Assembly: GCA_043820025.1 (NCBI GenBank) | Contig: JBDRED010000034.1 | Coordinates: 17,777 to 81,776 of the forward strand | Length of the DNA stretch: 64,000 nt | Source of the DNA: JBDRED01 sp043820025 [NCBI: Elusimicrobiota bacterium] | GTDB lineage: Bacteria > RUG730 > JBDRED01 | Direction of reading: 5' to 3' | Shown here: positions 8,743 through 16,376 of the stretch, in pieces | Layout: each line of letters begins with the position of its first letter | How positions within the stretch are numbered: the stretch's first letter is position 1 | Program-made: the position numbers and the translations under genes | Notes under the pieces: generated by a model | What the model saw: only the letters and a program-made list of their open reading frames with translations | Databases searched by the model: none | Told to the model about the DNA's origin: nothing

Positions 8743-10607
8743 TGAAAAAAAATAAGAAAATTAAAGGCAAAAAAAAGGTTGTTAATAAAACTAAAAAGAG
8801 TGTGTCTGTTAAGTCAAGGCCTGCGCCAAAACCCGGGATTAAAGATAAGCATGAAATGAAACAGGTTGTGAATCCAAAGGAAGTAAAGGTTGAAGATAAA
8901 GATATCGAAAAATTGATCAGGGTTGGCAAATCAAGCGGGCATCTGACATTCGAACAGATTAATAAAAAGCTTAATAAAAAGGAAATGTCTCCGGAAGAAA
9001 TGGATGAATTTTTTATTAAGCTTGATGATATGGGGATTGATGTTGTTGACGCTGAGGTTGATGCCGAGCCTGCGCAGGAAGCTGAGGAAGAGGAAGTAGT
9101 TGTAGAAGAAACACATGCCCACGAAGAGGTTCAAACCAATGATTCAATAAAAATGTATCTGAGCGAGATGGGCAGAGTAGCCCTCCTTACTCGCGATGAC
9201 GAGGTTGAGCTCGCAAAGCGTATTCGCGAAAACGAAAGAGAGCTTCAAACTTTGGTTTTGGAGTCGCCCATTACTTTGAAGGAAATACGGCATTGGGATT
9301 CTCTTTTAAGAGAAGAAGAAATGACGCCAAAGGAACTTATGCCAAGGGGCAGAAAAACTGACGCGTCTCTTAAAAATATGAAAGATAAGATGAAGAAGGT
9401 CGCCGGACTTATAAATAAATCCGAGAAAAAATTAAACAGCATTCAAAAAGCTTTAAATGTCAAAAGATTATCGGATAAAAGGAAGGCAGACTTAGAAGAA
9501 GCGTTTAAAAATGAAAATAAGACGATAATTAATAATATTATAGGGCTTAATCTTAATTTAGAGAAGATGAAACGCTTGACAAACAGGATTAAACAGCTGG
9601 CGCAAAAAGTTCGCGAAACAAAGAATGAAGAAAAAGAACTATTAGCAAATGTAAAGGTTCAGCCGGACGAATTTAAAAAGGCCTATAATAAAGTAAACAG
9701 AGGAAGCTTTACTAAGACTAAATTTACTAATCTAACCGGATGTAAATGGCCTCAAGCAGATAAGATAATAAAGGATCTTAAGATTATTGAGATTAAGCTC
9801 GTAAGGATTGAGGAAAATATAGGAATTCCTTTAAATGAAATTGATCATATTTATGACACTATCATTAAACTTGAGGATAAAATACGTAACGATAAGATGA
9901 GGCTCATTAGAGCAAATCTTAGGCTGGTTGTGAGCATAGCGAAAAAACATATTAATCCCAATTTATCATTGCTGGATCTTATACAGGAAGGAAGCATAGG
10001 CCTTATGAAGGCTGTAGATAAGTTTGAGTATAGGCGTGGGTTTAAGTTTTCAACATATGCTACATGGTGGATTAGGCAGTCTATAAATCGCGCAATTGCC
10101 GATCAGGCGCGAACTATTCGTATTCCTGTGCACATGAAAGAGATGATAAGCAAGCTGGGTAAGATTTCCAGAAAATACAGACAGGATTTTGGAAGAGATC
10201 CAAGGCTGGAAGAATACTCAAAAGGACTAAGAATGCCTGCGGATAAGGTGCGGCAGGTTTTAAAAATTATGCAGGATCCTATCTCTCTAACAACGCCAAT
10301 AGGCGATGAAGAGGATAGTTATTTAGAGGATTTTATTGAAGATAAAAACCATATTACTCCTGCAAAAGCCTCATCTGAGCTTTTGCGTCAAAAAGAGGTT
10401 GAGAGAATATTAAACACATTAACGCCAAAGGAAGCAGAAATTATTAGGCTTAGATTTGGCATAGGTTCAGGATATCCGCGCACTCTCGAAGAAGTAGGTA
10501 AAATTTTCAACGTTACGCGCGAACGAGTAAGGCAGATAGAGGTTAAGGCAATAAAAAAATTGAGGCATCCATCCAGGAGCAAATTTTTATCAGAATATTT
10601 AGAATAG
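8742..10607 (+). CDS. rpoD: Primary RNA polymerase sigma factor (sigma-70, RpoD)
   Basis: The 621-residue protein has the full primary sigma layout: a basic N-terminal tail, an acidic region 1.1, region 1.2 ([10 protein letters not shown]), a long charged non-conserved region (about 160-360), and region 2 with the -10 recognition and melting helix ([31 protein letters not shown]). Region 3 follows, then a region 4 helix-turn-helix ([20 protein letters not shown]) that reads the -35 box. This agrees with the TTGACA/TATAAT promoters seen in the window. The basic N-terminal tail of about 60 Lys-rich residues is longer than usual. It is coupled to dnaG and followed by a tRNA. Confidence 0.97.
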   Translation: MKKNKKIKGKKKVVNKTKKSVSVKSRPAPKPGIKDKHEMKQVVNPKEVKVEDKDIEKLIRVGKSSGHLTFEQINKKLNKKEMSPEEMDEFFIKLDDMGIDVVDAEVDAEPAQEAEEEEVVVEETHAHEEVQTNDSIKMYLSEMGRVALLTRDDEVELAKRIRENERELQTLVLESPITLKEIRHWDSLLREEEMTPKELMPRGRKTDASLKNMKDKMKKVAGLINKSEKKLNSIQKALNVKRLSDKRKADLEEAFKNENKTIINNIIGLNLNLEKMKRLTNRIKQLAQKVRETKNEEKELLANVKVQPDEFKKAYNKVNRGSFTKTKFTNLTGCKWPQADKIIKDLKIIEIKLVRIEENIGIPLNEIDHIYDTIIKLEDKIRNDKMRLIRANLRLVVSIAKKHINPNLSLLDLIQEGSIGLMKAVDKFEYRRGFKFSTYATWWIRQSINRAIADQARTIRIPVHMKEMISKLGKISRKYRQDFGRDPRLEEYSKGLRMPADKVRQVLKIMQDPISLTTPIGDEEDSYLEDFIEDKNHITPAKASSELLRQKEVERILNTLTPKEAEIIRLRFGIGSGYPRTLEEVGKIFNVTRERVRQIEVKAIKKLRHPSRSKFLSEYLE

Positions 10608-10624
10608 TCTGCAATTTAAATTTT

Positions 10625-10698
10625 GGGCCCATAGCTCAGTTGGTTAGAGCAACTGACTCATAATCAGTGGGTCGTAGGTTCAAGTCCTACTGGGCCCA
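10625..10698 (+). tRNA. tRNA with CAU anticodon (Ile2 or elongator Met)
   Basis: A full cloverleaf of 74 bases: acceptor GGGCCCA/TGGGCCC, D-arm GCTC/GAGC, anticodon stem ACTGA/TCAGT with loop CTCATAA (anticodon CAT), and T-arm GTAGG-TTCAAGT-CCTAC, ending in discriminator A. CCA is not encoded. CAT can be elongator Met or, after lysidine modification, Ile (AUA). The G-C-rich acceptor and TA at 8-9 resemble bacterial Ile2 tRNAs, but this cannot be decided by eye. It sits 17 bases after rpoD. Confidence 0.95.
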
Positions 10699-10755
10699 TA
10701 ATCAAATATTTTTAACATTAGTTTTACTTGCTTTTTAGCAGGATTGGAGAAGTTT

Positions 10756-11502
10756 GTGAATAATGAAATAAATAAGCTGATTGAATTACAGAAAAAAGAT
10801 ATTGTTATACAGGGAATTGTTAAAAAAAAGAATAATATCCCGGTTCTTATTAAAGGATTGAATGATAAACTTGCAGGCTTTAGCCAAAAATTAACCGAAG
10901 ATAAACAAAACTTCGAACAGAATCAGGTCGCTAGAAAGGAATTAGAGTTAGAATTAGGTTCTATTGAAGAATCTATTAAGAAACATCAGAGAGAACTTAA
11001 TTCTGTGAAAACAAATGATGCGTACCAGGCGCTAATAAGAGAAATTGCCGATGATAAAAATCAGAAGGATGAATTGGAAACCAAGATCCTTGAGAATATG
11101 GATAAACAAGAAAGCATTAATAGCGTTTTAGGCGCTGACAATAAAGATATGGAAACAGTTAAAAAGAATACTCAGGATGAGATTTCAAATTTGGAAGAAG
11201 AACTGAATAAAATCAGCGCTGAGTTAGGCCAATTAAATAAAGATCGTGAGACAATAGCCGAAGCTATTCCTAAAAAGATGCTTACCTTGTATGATAGGAT
11301 TCGAATCAGCAAAGGCGGCGTGGCTATTGTTGAGGTGATTAATGGCTGCTGTAATGGATGCCATATGGCTTTAGCTCCTCAAAATATAGATGATGTAATA
11401 AAGAATAAGGACATTGTTGTATGCGGTATTTGTAATAGGATACTTTACGTCAAGGACGAGAATATCGAGTCCTTAAAAAATGATCCAACCTTAAAAGGTT
11501 AA
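10756..11502 (+). CDS. Coiled-coil protein with C4 zinc ribbon (CT398-like)
   Basis: A 248-residue protein: a long coiled coil fills roughly residues 1-195, and a C-terminal zinc ribbon has paired cysteines (CCNGCH and CGIC, about residues 197-227). This is the layout of the CT398-like / zf-RING_7 family, whose exact role is not settled; members are often found near rpoD, RNase H and rnpB, as here. The GTG at 10756 is preferred because GGAG at 10746-10749 sits 6 bases upstream; the TTG at 10744 would overlap its own ribosome binding site. Confidence 0.85.
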   Translation: MNNEINKLIELQKKDIVIQGIVKKKNNIPVLIKGLNDKLAGFSQKLTEDKQNFEQNQVARKELELELGSIEESIKKHQRELNSVKTNDAYQALIREIADDKNQKDELETKILENMDKQESINSVLGADNKDMETVKKNTQDEISNLEEELNKISAELGQLNKDRETIAEAIPKKMLTLYDRIRISKGGVAIVEVINGCCNGCHMALAPQNIDDVIKNKDIVVCGICNRILYVKDENIESLKNDPTLKG

Positions 11503-11504
11503 AA

Positions 11505-12098
11505 ATGATTCCAGTAAATAAGCTTCTAAATCTTCTAGCGCAAAATAAATCACTCAATGAAATATCTGAAATTCTTAGTTGTAAGACAAATGAAATAAAA
11601 AGTATTCTTTTAAAAATAGCAGATTCGTATCATGACCCTAAATCCGAGTCCGTATCTGACGGTAAATTAGAAAAAGACGGGAAAGTTTTGGTTTTTAGCG
11701 ACGGCGCGTCAAGAGGCAATCCCGGCCCGAGCAGTATAGCCTGCGTGATTTTAAACTCAAAAAAACAAGAAATTACGCATGCGAATAAATATATAGGAAA
11801 GGCTACAAATAATGAAGCGGAGTATATGGCAATATTGTTAGCTCTTGATAGGCTTGATGAGATGCAAGGCGTAAAAAGCGTAGATTTTTTTACAGATTCG
11901 CAGTTGGTTGCAAGACAAATTAATGGCGAGTATAAGGTTTCAAATAATAGAATATTAGAATTCGTTCAGTTATTCATGGATAGAATAAAAAAATACCCGG
12001 TATTTTCAATAACCCATATACCGAGAGGGGAAAATAAATACGCGGATATGCTGGCAAATATGGCTTTAGACGAACATATAAAAAGTTTTAAGTTTTAA
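11505..12098 (+). CDS. RNase H-like domain protein (ribonuclease HI family)
   Basis: The 197-residue protein has a C-terminal RNase HI-type domain with the four acidic catalytic positions: FSDGASRGNPGP (Asp), NEAEYMAILLALD (Glu), FFTDSQLV (Asp) and ENKYADMLANMA (Asp). It would cut RNA in RNA/DNA hybrids. The first 65 residues are a small helical extension that looks like a helix-turn-helix. The gene begins two bases after the zinc-ribbon gene. Its last codons (KSFKF) are made of a heptamer repeat that continues into the intergenic region. Confidence 0.88.
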   Translation: MIPVNKLLNLLAQNKSLNEISEILSCKTNEIKSILLKIADSYHDPKSESVSDGKLEKDGKVLVFSDGASRGNPGPSSIACVILNSKKQEITHANKYIGKATNNEAEYMAILLALDRLDEMQGVKSVDFFTDSQLVARQINGEYKVSNNRILEFVQLFMDRIKKYPVFSITHIPRGENKYADMLANMALDEHIKSFKF

Positions 12099-12118
12099 GC
12101 GCTAAGTTTCAAGTTAAA
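12084..12118 (+). repeat. Five heptamers of the form AG(T/C)NNNA at the end of the RNase H gene
   Basis: AGTTTTA, AGTTTTA, AGCGCTA, AGTTTCA and AGTTAAA run back to back from 12084 to 12118. The array begins inside the coding region, supplies its stop codon, and runs into the spacer before rnpB. Confidence 0.7.
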
Positions 12119-12211
12119 TAAAAAATTAGAACTTTAAAGTGTAAAATTGAGGGAAAATTGAATAACTTATTATTACCGGATCTCAGATTAAGCTTTATTA
12201 ACTAATATATT

Positions 12212-12531
12212 TGCAGGATAGATGGTCGCTGTGAAAGCAATTTCATAGAGGAAAGTCCGGACTCCGGAGAGCAGAATGCTCACTAACAGTGAGGCCCTGA
12301 TAACTCAGGGATGGAAAGTGCAACAGAAAATATACCGCCCCGGCGTTATGCCTGGGTAAGGGTGAAAAGGCGAGGTAAGAGCTCACCGTCCTTATTAGTG
12401 ATAATAGGGACTTGCAAACCCCATTCGGAGCAAGATCAAATATAAGGGAGAGGTGGCTCGTCTCGTCTTACCTTGGGTTGATCGCTTAGATAAATGACTA
12501 TCAAATACAAAATCCGGCTTATTTCCTGCAG
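12212..12531 (+). ncRNA. rnpB: RNase P RNA (bacterial type A)
   Basis: The catalytic RNA of RNase P, which trims tRNA 5' ends. The conserved block GAGGAAAGTCCGGACTCC lies near 12249-12266 and its partner ACAAAATCCGGCTTAT near 12507-12522. The ends pair as helix P1 (TGCAGGA at 12212-12218 with TCCTGCA at 12524-12530). The internal block with AGGGTGAAAAGGCGAGGTAAGAGCTCACC (split here by function: AGGGTGAAA, then AGAGCTCACCG) is also typical. The ends are taken from P1 and may be off by a few bases. No clear promoter was found; it may be read through from upstream. Confidence 0.93.
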
Positions 12532-12569
12532 AAATAAATTAATCGCTCAATAGTCTTTTGCGGAGTTTT

Positions 12570-14135
12570 ATGGGAAATAATCGGGTAAATTCAGATGTGT
12601 TGATAATAGGCAGCGGCGCGGCCGGACTTAGCCTGGCTCTGAGATTAGCCTCGAAATACAAAATAAATGTAATTTCTAAGGCAGGCCTAGAGGAATCAAG
12701 CACCTTTTACGCGCAAGGCGGTATTGCTGCCGCATGGGACGAAAAGGACTCGTTGAACGAACACATAAATGACACAATAATCGCCGGCGACGGGCTTTGT
12801 AAAAAAAATGTAGTGAGCGCTGTAATTAAAGAAGGGCCGGGTATTATTAAAGACCTTATTGATTGGGGCGTAAAATTTACTAAATGCGATTCAGGCTCAG
12901 GAGAATTCGATCTTACAAAGGAAGGCGGTCATACAAAACGCAGAATATTTCATAAAGATGATACAACCGGAGTAGAGATTGAAACAAGTCTATCTAATAA
13001 AGTTAAGAAACAAAAAAACATTTCTGTATACGAATATCACATAGCCATAAATTTAATTAAACACAAACAAGCATGCTGCGGCGCGTATGTTCTCAATGAG
13101 AAAAAAGGCAGCGTAATAACCTTTTGCGCTCCTATTATTGTTTTAGCAACAGGCGGAACAGGTAAGGTGTATGTTTATACAAGCAATCCGGATACTGCTA
13201 CAGGCGACGGAATTGCTATGGCTTATCGTATAGGCGCTAAAATAAGTAATATGGAGTTTATGCAGTTTCATCCAACATGTTTATACCATCCTAAAGCAAA
13301 ATCATTTCTTATCTCTGAAGCTGTCCGAGGGGAAGGCGGTATTTTAAGGCTTGCAAATGGAAAGGCTTTTATGCACAAATATCATAAATTGGGTTCGCTT
13401 GCGCCTAGGGATGTTGTGGCCAGGGCAATAGATTGCGAGATAAAAAAATCAGGCGACGTTTGTGTTTTTCTTGATATAACGCATAAAAATAAAAATTTTA
13501 TAAAAAAACGTTTTCCAAATATTTATGAGAAGTGTTTATTATATGGAATTGATATTACTAAAGAACCGGCGCCTGTGGTTCCGGCAGCGCATTATATGTG
13601 CGGTGGGATAAAGATTGATATGAATGGGCGCACTAATATCAAAAATTTGTATGCTGTAGGCGAAACTGCGTGCACAGGGCTTCATGGGGCAAACAGGCTT
13701 GCAAGCAATTCGCTGCTTGAAGCTTTTTTTACATCGAAACGAGCGGCTGAATATATAAAAAATAATTTTCCAAAGATCGCTATTCCTAAAATAAAGCCTT
13801 GGAGCATAGGAAAGGCTGTAGATAGTAACGAACAGGTAATGATCACGCATAATTGGTATGAACTGCGCCGGTTAATGTGGAACTATGTAGGTATTGTCAG
13901 GTCGAATGCCCGCTTGGCCAGAGCAAGGAGCAGAATAAAACTGCTCATTAGCGAGATACAGGAGTATTATTGGGACTTTACTGTAACAGCTCCTCTGATT
14001 GAGCTAAGAAACCTAGCGACAGTTGCAGACCTTATAATACGCAGCGCGCAAAAAAGAAAGGAATCCAGAGGGCTTCACTATAGTCTCGACTATCCAAAAA
14101 AAAATCCCAAAAAAGCAAGAGACACGGTTCTGTAA
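12570..14135 (+). CDS. nadB: L-aspartate oxidase
   Basis: A 521-residue flavoprotein that oxidises L-aspartate to iminoaspartate, the first step of de novo NAD synthesis. The N-terminal FAD-binding motif VLIIGSGAAGLSLALRLA is intact. The fumarate reductase-like core contains QGGIAAAW, the substrate-loop region FMQFHPTCLY and the active-site stretch APRDVVARAI, and GLHGANRLASNSLLE contacts FAD. The ATG at 12570 follows a CGGAG site; an upstream TTG at 12558 is less likely. nadC, a later step of the pathway, lies at 26518; nadA is not in the window. Confidence 0.95.
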   Translation: MGNNRVNSDVLIIGSGAAGLSLALRLASKYKINVISKAGLEESSTFYAQGGIAAAWDEKDSLNEHINDTIIAGDGLCKKNVVSAVIKEGPGIIKDLIDWGVKFTKCDSGSGEFDLTKEGGHTKRRIFHKDDTTGVEIETSLSNKVKKQKNISVYEYHIAINLIKHKQACCGAYVLNEKKGSVITFCAPIIVLATGGTGKVYVYTSNPDTATGDGIAMAYRIGAKISNMEFMQFHPTCLYHPKAKSFLISEAVRGEGGILRLANGKAFMHKYHKLGSLAPRDVVARAIDCEIKKSGDVCVFLDITHKNKNFIKKRFPNIYEKCLLYGIDITKEPAPVVPAAHYMCGGIKIDMNGRTNIKNLYAVGETACTGLHGANRLASNSLLEAFFTSKRAAEYIKNNFPKIAIPKIKPWSIGKAVDSNEQVMITHNWYELRRLMWNYVGIVRSNARLARARSRIKLLISEIQEYYWDFTVTAPLIELRNLATVADLIIRSAQKRKESRGLHYSLDYPKKNPKKARDTVL

Positions 14136-14139
14136 ATTT

Positions 14140-14153
14140 AGAATTCAGAAGAC
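14140..14153 (+). repeat. Two heptamers of the AGAANNC family after nadB
   Basis: AGAATTC and AGAAGAC lie in tandem five bases after the nadB stop codon. They match the pattern of the arrays at 165-192 and 36026-36046. With only two units this copy is weak on its own. Confidence 0.4.
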
Positions 14154-14184
14154 GAAATTTGCGTTGACACAGTCTTCTATTTCC

Positions 14185-14213
14185 TTGACCCGCAGAATCA
14201 AGCATAGTATAAT
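14185..14213 (+). promoter_or_regulatory. Promoter for mgtE
   Basis: TTGACC at 14185-14190, a 17-base spacer, and a perfect TATAAT at 14208-14213. The start of transcription would be near 14220, so the MITE-like inverted repeat at 14232-14323 would lie in the mRNA leader. A second TTGACA at 14164-14169 has no matching -10. Confidence 0.65.
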
Positions 14214-14231
14214 CCCAATTGATAAAATGAT

Positions 14232-14323
14232 TATAATGTTTGTTCTGAAAAAGTGGTAGAAATTTCTCGTTATTTTTCTTATTTTATCGTCTTTCGACCC
14301 ACTTTTTCAGAACAAACTATAAT
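14232..14323 (+). mobile_element. MITE-like element with 19-bp inverted repeats and 6-bp target duplication
   Basis: The 19-base sequence starting GTTTGTTCTG (14238-14256) is repeated exactly, inverted, at 14299-14317, with 42 bases between. Both outer ends are flanked by the direct repeat TATAAT (14232-14237 and 14318-14323), as expected for a target site duplication. The 80-bp element has no coding capacity, so it would need a transposase elsewhere. It sits in the mgtE leader and would form a long hairpin in the mRNA. A plain regulatory hairpin is the alternative; the flanking direct repeat argues for insertion. Confidence 0.65.
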
Positions 14324-14365
14324 ATTTTTCGCAGTCATTATGAGATGCGAATACAGGTGAATAAT

Positions 14366-15751
14366 ATGAAAAGAATTAATGTTCTCGCGCTATTTCTTCC
14401 GGAGATAAAAGAGCTTCTTAGAGAACGAAGTTTTGCTCAAATAAAACAAGTTTTGTCAGGCATGCATTCGATGGATCTTGCAGAAGGTTTTCATAATTTT
14501 GCTGATAATGAAAAAATTATAATTTTTAGGTTATTGGGTCAAAATAAAGCAATTGAGGTTTTTGAGAGCGTTCAGCCGGAAGATCAGAAATTTCTTTTAA
14601 ATAATCTTGCAAGCGCTGAGATATCGCAGATATTGAACGAGATGTCGTCTGACGAGCGCGTTGACCTTTTTCATGAATTATCTCCCAAAGTAGTAAAAAA
14701 GTTTTTTAGTCTTATGAGAAAGGAAGAGGTTGATGATGTAAAGTCGCTTATTACGTATCCGGAGGGCACAGCAGGCAGTATTATGACAACTGACGCGGTA
14801 TGCCTTAGGCCTGATATGAGCGCGCGAGCGGCTCTTTTAAAGCTCCAGGAAGAACTCAAAACAGGCGAATCTGAACATATTTACGCCAGCTATGTGCTGG
14901 ATAGTGATAGAAAACTAATAGGCGCTGTTGATTTGCAGGATATTATTGTTTCATCGCCGCATGCGCCTGTCAAAGAAATTATGACAAGTATAGAAACAAT
15001 AAAGGTTACTGACGATTCTGACGCTAAGGAAGTAGGCGCGTTATTCGTAAAATACGATCTTTTAAGCGTTCCTGTTGTTAATGAAAAAAAACAGTTTGTA
15101 GGTATGATTGTGTTCGATGATATCGTTGATTCGATTCAGCATGAGAATACAAAGGAAATGTATGAGTTAGGAAAGATGCATGTTGAGGAAGGCGCGGAAA
15201 TCCGTTATTCTCATACAAATAGTTTTGATTTATTAAAACGCAGGGCAGGCTGGCTCATGTTTTTGCTCGTGTTCGATTTTTTAACAGGAACTGTTCTTAA
15301 ATCATATGAGCATGCGTTAAGCAGTGTTGTCGCTCTTTCGTTTTTTATTCCTATGTTATTAGATACCGGCGGTAATGCAGGAGCTCAGGTTTCTGTCACA
15401 ATAATACGCGGATTAGCAATAGGCGATGTAGGAATGCATAATGTTTGGGATATTATAAAAAAGGAATCAATAGCCGCATTTTTTATGAGTTTATTTGTAG
15501 GGCTTGTCGCGTTTTTAAGAGCGTATTTATTACAGGGCAGCGCGCTTGTTGCTTTAGTAGTGGGCGCTACTATGAGCGTTATTGTTTTATTAGCTGTTTC
15601 TACGGGAATCTTTCTTCCGCTTGCTTCAAAAAAAATCGGCCTTGATCCTGCTGTTCTAGCCGGCCCTATAACCACAAGTATTGTTGATATTGTGGGCCTG
15701 ATCATTTACTTCAATATAGCTATTAAATTAATTCCTGCATTATCACATTAG
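14366..15751 (+). CDS. mgtE: Magnesium transporter MgtE
   Basis: A 461-residue inner-membrane Mg2+ channel. In order: an N-terminal superhelical domain (about 1-120), a pair of CBS domains (about 125-245, including PEGTAGSIMTTD and SVPVVNEKKQFVGMIVFDD), a plug helix, and five membrane segments. The pore motif LLDTGGNAGAQ is at the start of the second membrane helix. In MgtE the cytoplasmic domains bind Mg2+ and close the channel. The ATG at 14366 is preferred, as AGGTG lies just upstream; an ATG 21 bases earlier has no such site. No M-box riboswitch was recognised in the leader. Confidence 0.93.
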   Translation: MKRINVLALFLPEIKELLRERSFAQIKQVLSGMHSMDLAEGFHNFADNEKIIIFRLLGQNKAIEVFESVQPEDQKFLLNNLASAEISQILNEMSSDERVDLFHELSPKVVKKFFSLMRKEEVDDVKSLITYPEGTAGSIMTTDAVCLRPDMSARAALLKLQEELKTGESEHIYASYVLDSDRKLIGAVDLQDIIVSSPHAPVKEIMTSIETIKVTDDSDAKEVGALFVKYDLLSVPVVNEKKQFVGMIVFDDIVDSIQHENTKEMYELGKMHVEEGAEIRYSHTNSFDLLKRRAGWLMFLLVFDFLTGTVLKSYEHALSSVVALSFFIPMLLDTGGNAGAQVSVTIIRGLAIGDVGMHNVWDIIKKESIAAFFMSLFVGLVAFLRAYLLQGSALVALVVGATMSVIVLLAVSTGIFLPLASKKIGLDPAVLAGPITTSIVDIVGLIIYFNIAIKLIPALSH

Positions 15752-15784
15752 TACGCGCCGCAACGCGTCATTCTCCTATTCTCT

Positions 15785-15835
15785 GTAATTGCGGGGAGCA
15801 TAAGAGGCTTGCCTCTAAGCCGACGCGGCAAAATC
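15785..15835 (+). repeat. Degenerate palindromic dispersed repeat after mgtE
   Basis: The stretch beginning GTAATTGCGGGGAGC and ending GACGCGGCAAAATC resembles the widespread palindromic repeat whose ends read CATTGCG and GGCAATC. Inside it is a perfect 6-bp hairpin, AGAGGC-TT-GCCTCT (15803-15816). Possible relatives are at 31274-31304 and 38035-38070. Confidence 0.45.
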
Positions 15836-15920
15836 ATTCTAAATTCTGACTTTTGTTTGGTCTTTTATTTTCTTCATATTTCTTTCATCTTTATTTCATA
15901 ATTAATGAATAGTATCACGG

Positions 15921-15949
15921 TTGACAAACCCCATTACCCAGGGTAAAGT
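15921..15949 (+). promoter_or_regulatory. Promoter of the pilin operon with a palindrome in its spacer
   Basis: TTGACA at 15921-15926 is followed after 17 bases by TAAAGT (15944-15949). The palindrome TTACCC-A-GGGTAA (15934-15946) fills the spacer and touches the -10 box, a placement typical of a repressor site. The ribosome binding site GGGAG follows within a few bases, so the leader would be very short. Confidence 0.5.
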
Positions 15950-15966
15950 TAATTGGGAGCAGGAAT

Positions 15967-16350
15967 ATGAATATACTTAAAAAAATTATTTCAAACAAAG
16001 GATTTACGTATATTGAAATTATCGTTGCAATGGTAATTTTATCTTACGTTATTTTAGCATTTACCAGGGTCTTTATGGGTGGTGTATTAACCGCTAAAAA
16101 TATGGAATTTAAAACAGTGGCGTATAATTACGCTATTGATGAGGTAGAACATGTGCGCAACCTTGCATATAATGATGTCACAAATTTCACAGAGCAAAGG
16201 GTATTAAGCACAGGCAAGAAGTTTACTATTACAAGAATAATTACTGTGATAGAAGCGGATATTTTAAAGCAGGTGGATGTGGTAGTCTCATGGAAGGAAG
16301 GAGGAGATACTAAGACAACCAGTATGACTACGCTGGTTGCTCAGTATTAA
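15967..16350 (+). CDS. Type IV pilin-like protein (PilV/GspI-like minor pilin)
   Basis: A 127-residue prepilin. After a short basic leader the cleavage site is KG-FTYIEIIVAMVIL (Gly at residue 12), with the conserved Glu at mature position 5 and one hydrophobic helix. The family inserts in the inner membrane, is cut and N-methylated by prepilin peptidase PilD, and joins the pilus or type II secretion pseudopilus. The globular part is small, as in PilV/GspI. It is the first of four pilin-type genes with short gaps, downstream of its own promoter. Confidence 0.85.
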   Translation: MNILKKIISNKGFTYIEIIVAMVILSYVILAFTRVFMGGVLTAKNMEFKTVAYNYAIDEVEHVRNLAYNDVTNFTEQRVLSTGKKFTITRIITVIEADILKQVDVVVSWKEGGDTKTTSMTTLVAQY

Positions 16351-16376
16351 TAAATTATTAAAAGGAGGAAGTAAAT

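Noticed and set aside
14220-14344. Mg2+ riboswitch (M-box or ykoK) ahead of mgtE
   Set aside because: The leader is short and taken up mostly by an exact inverted repeat with target duplication; none of the conserved M-box segments were recognised.
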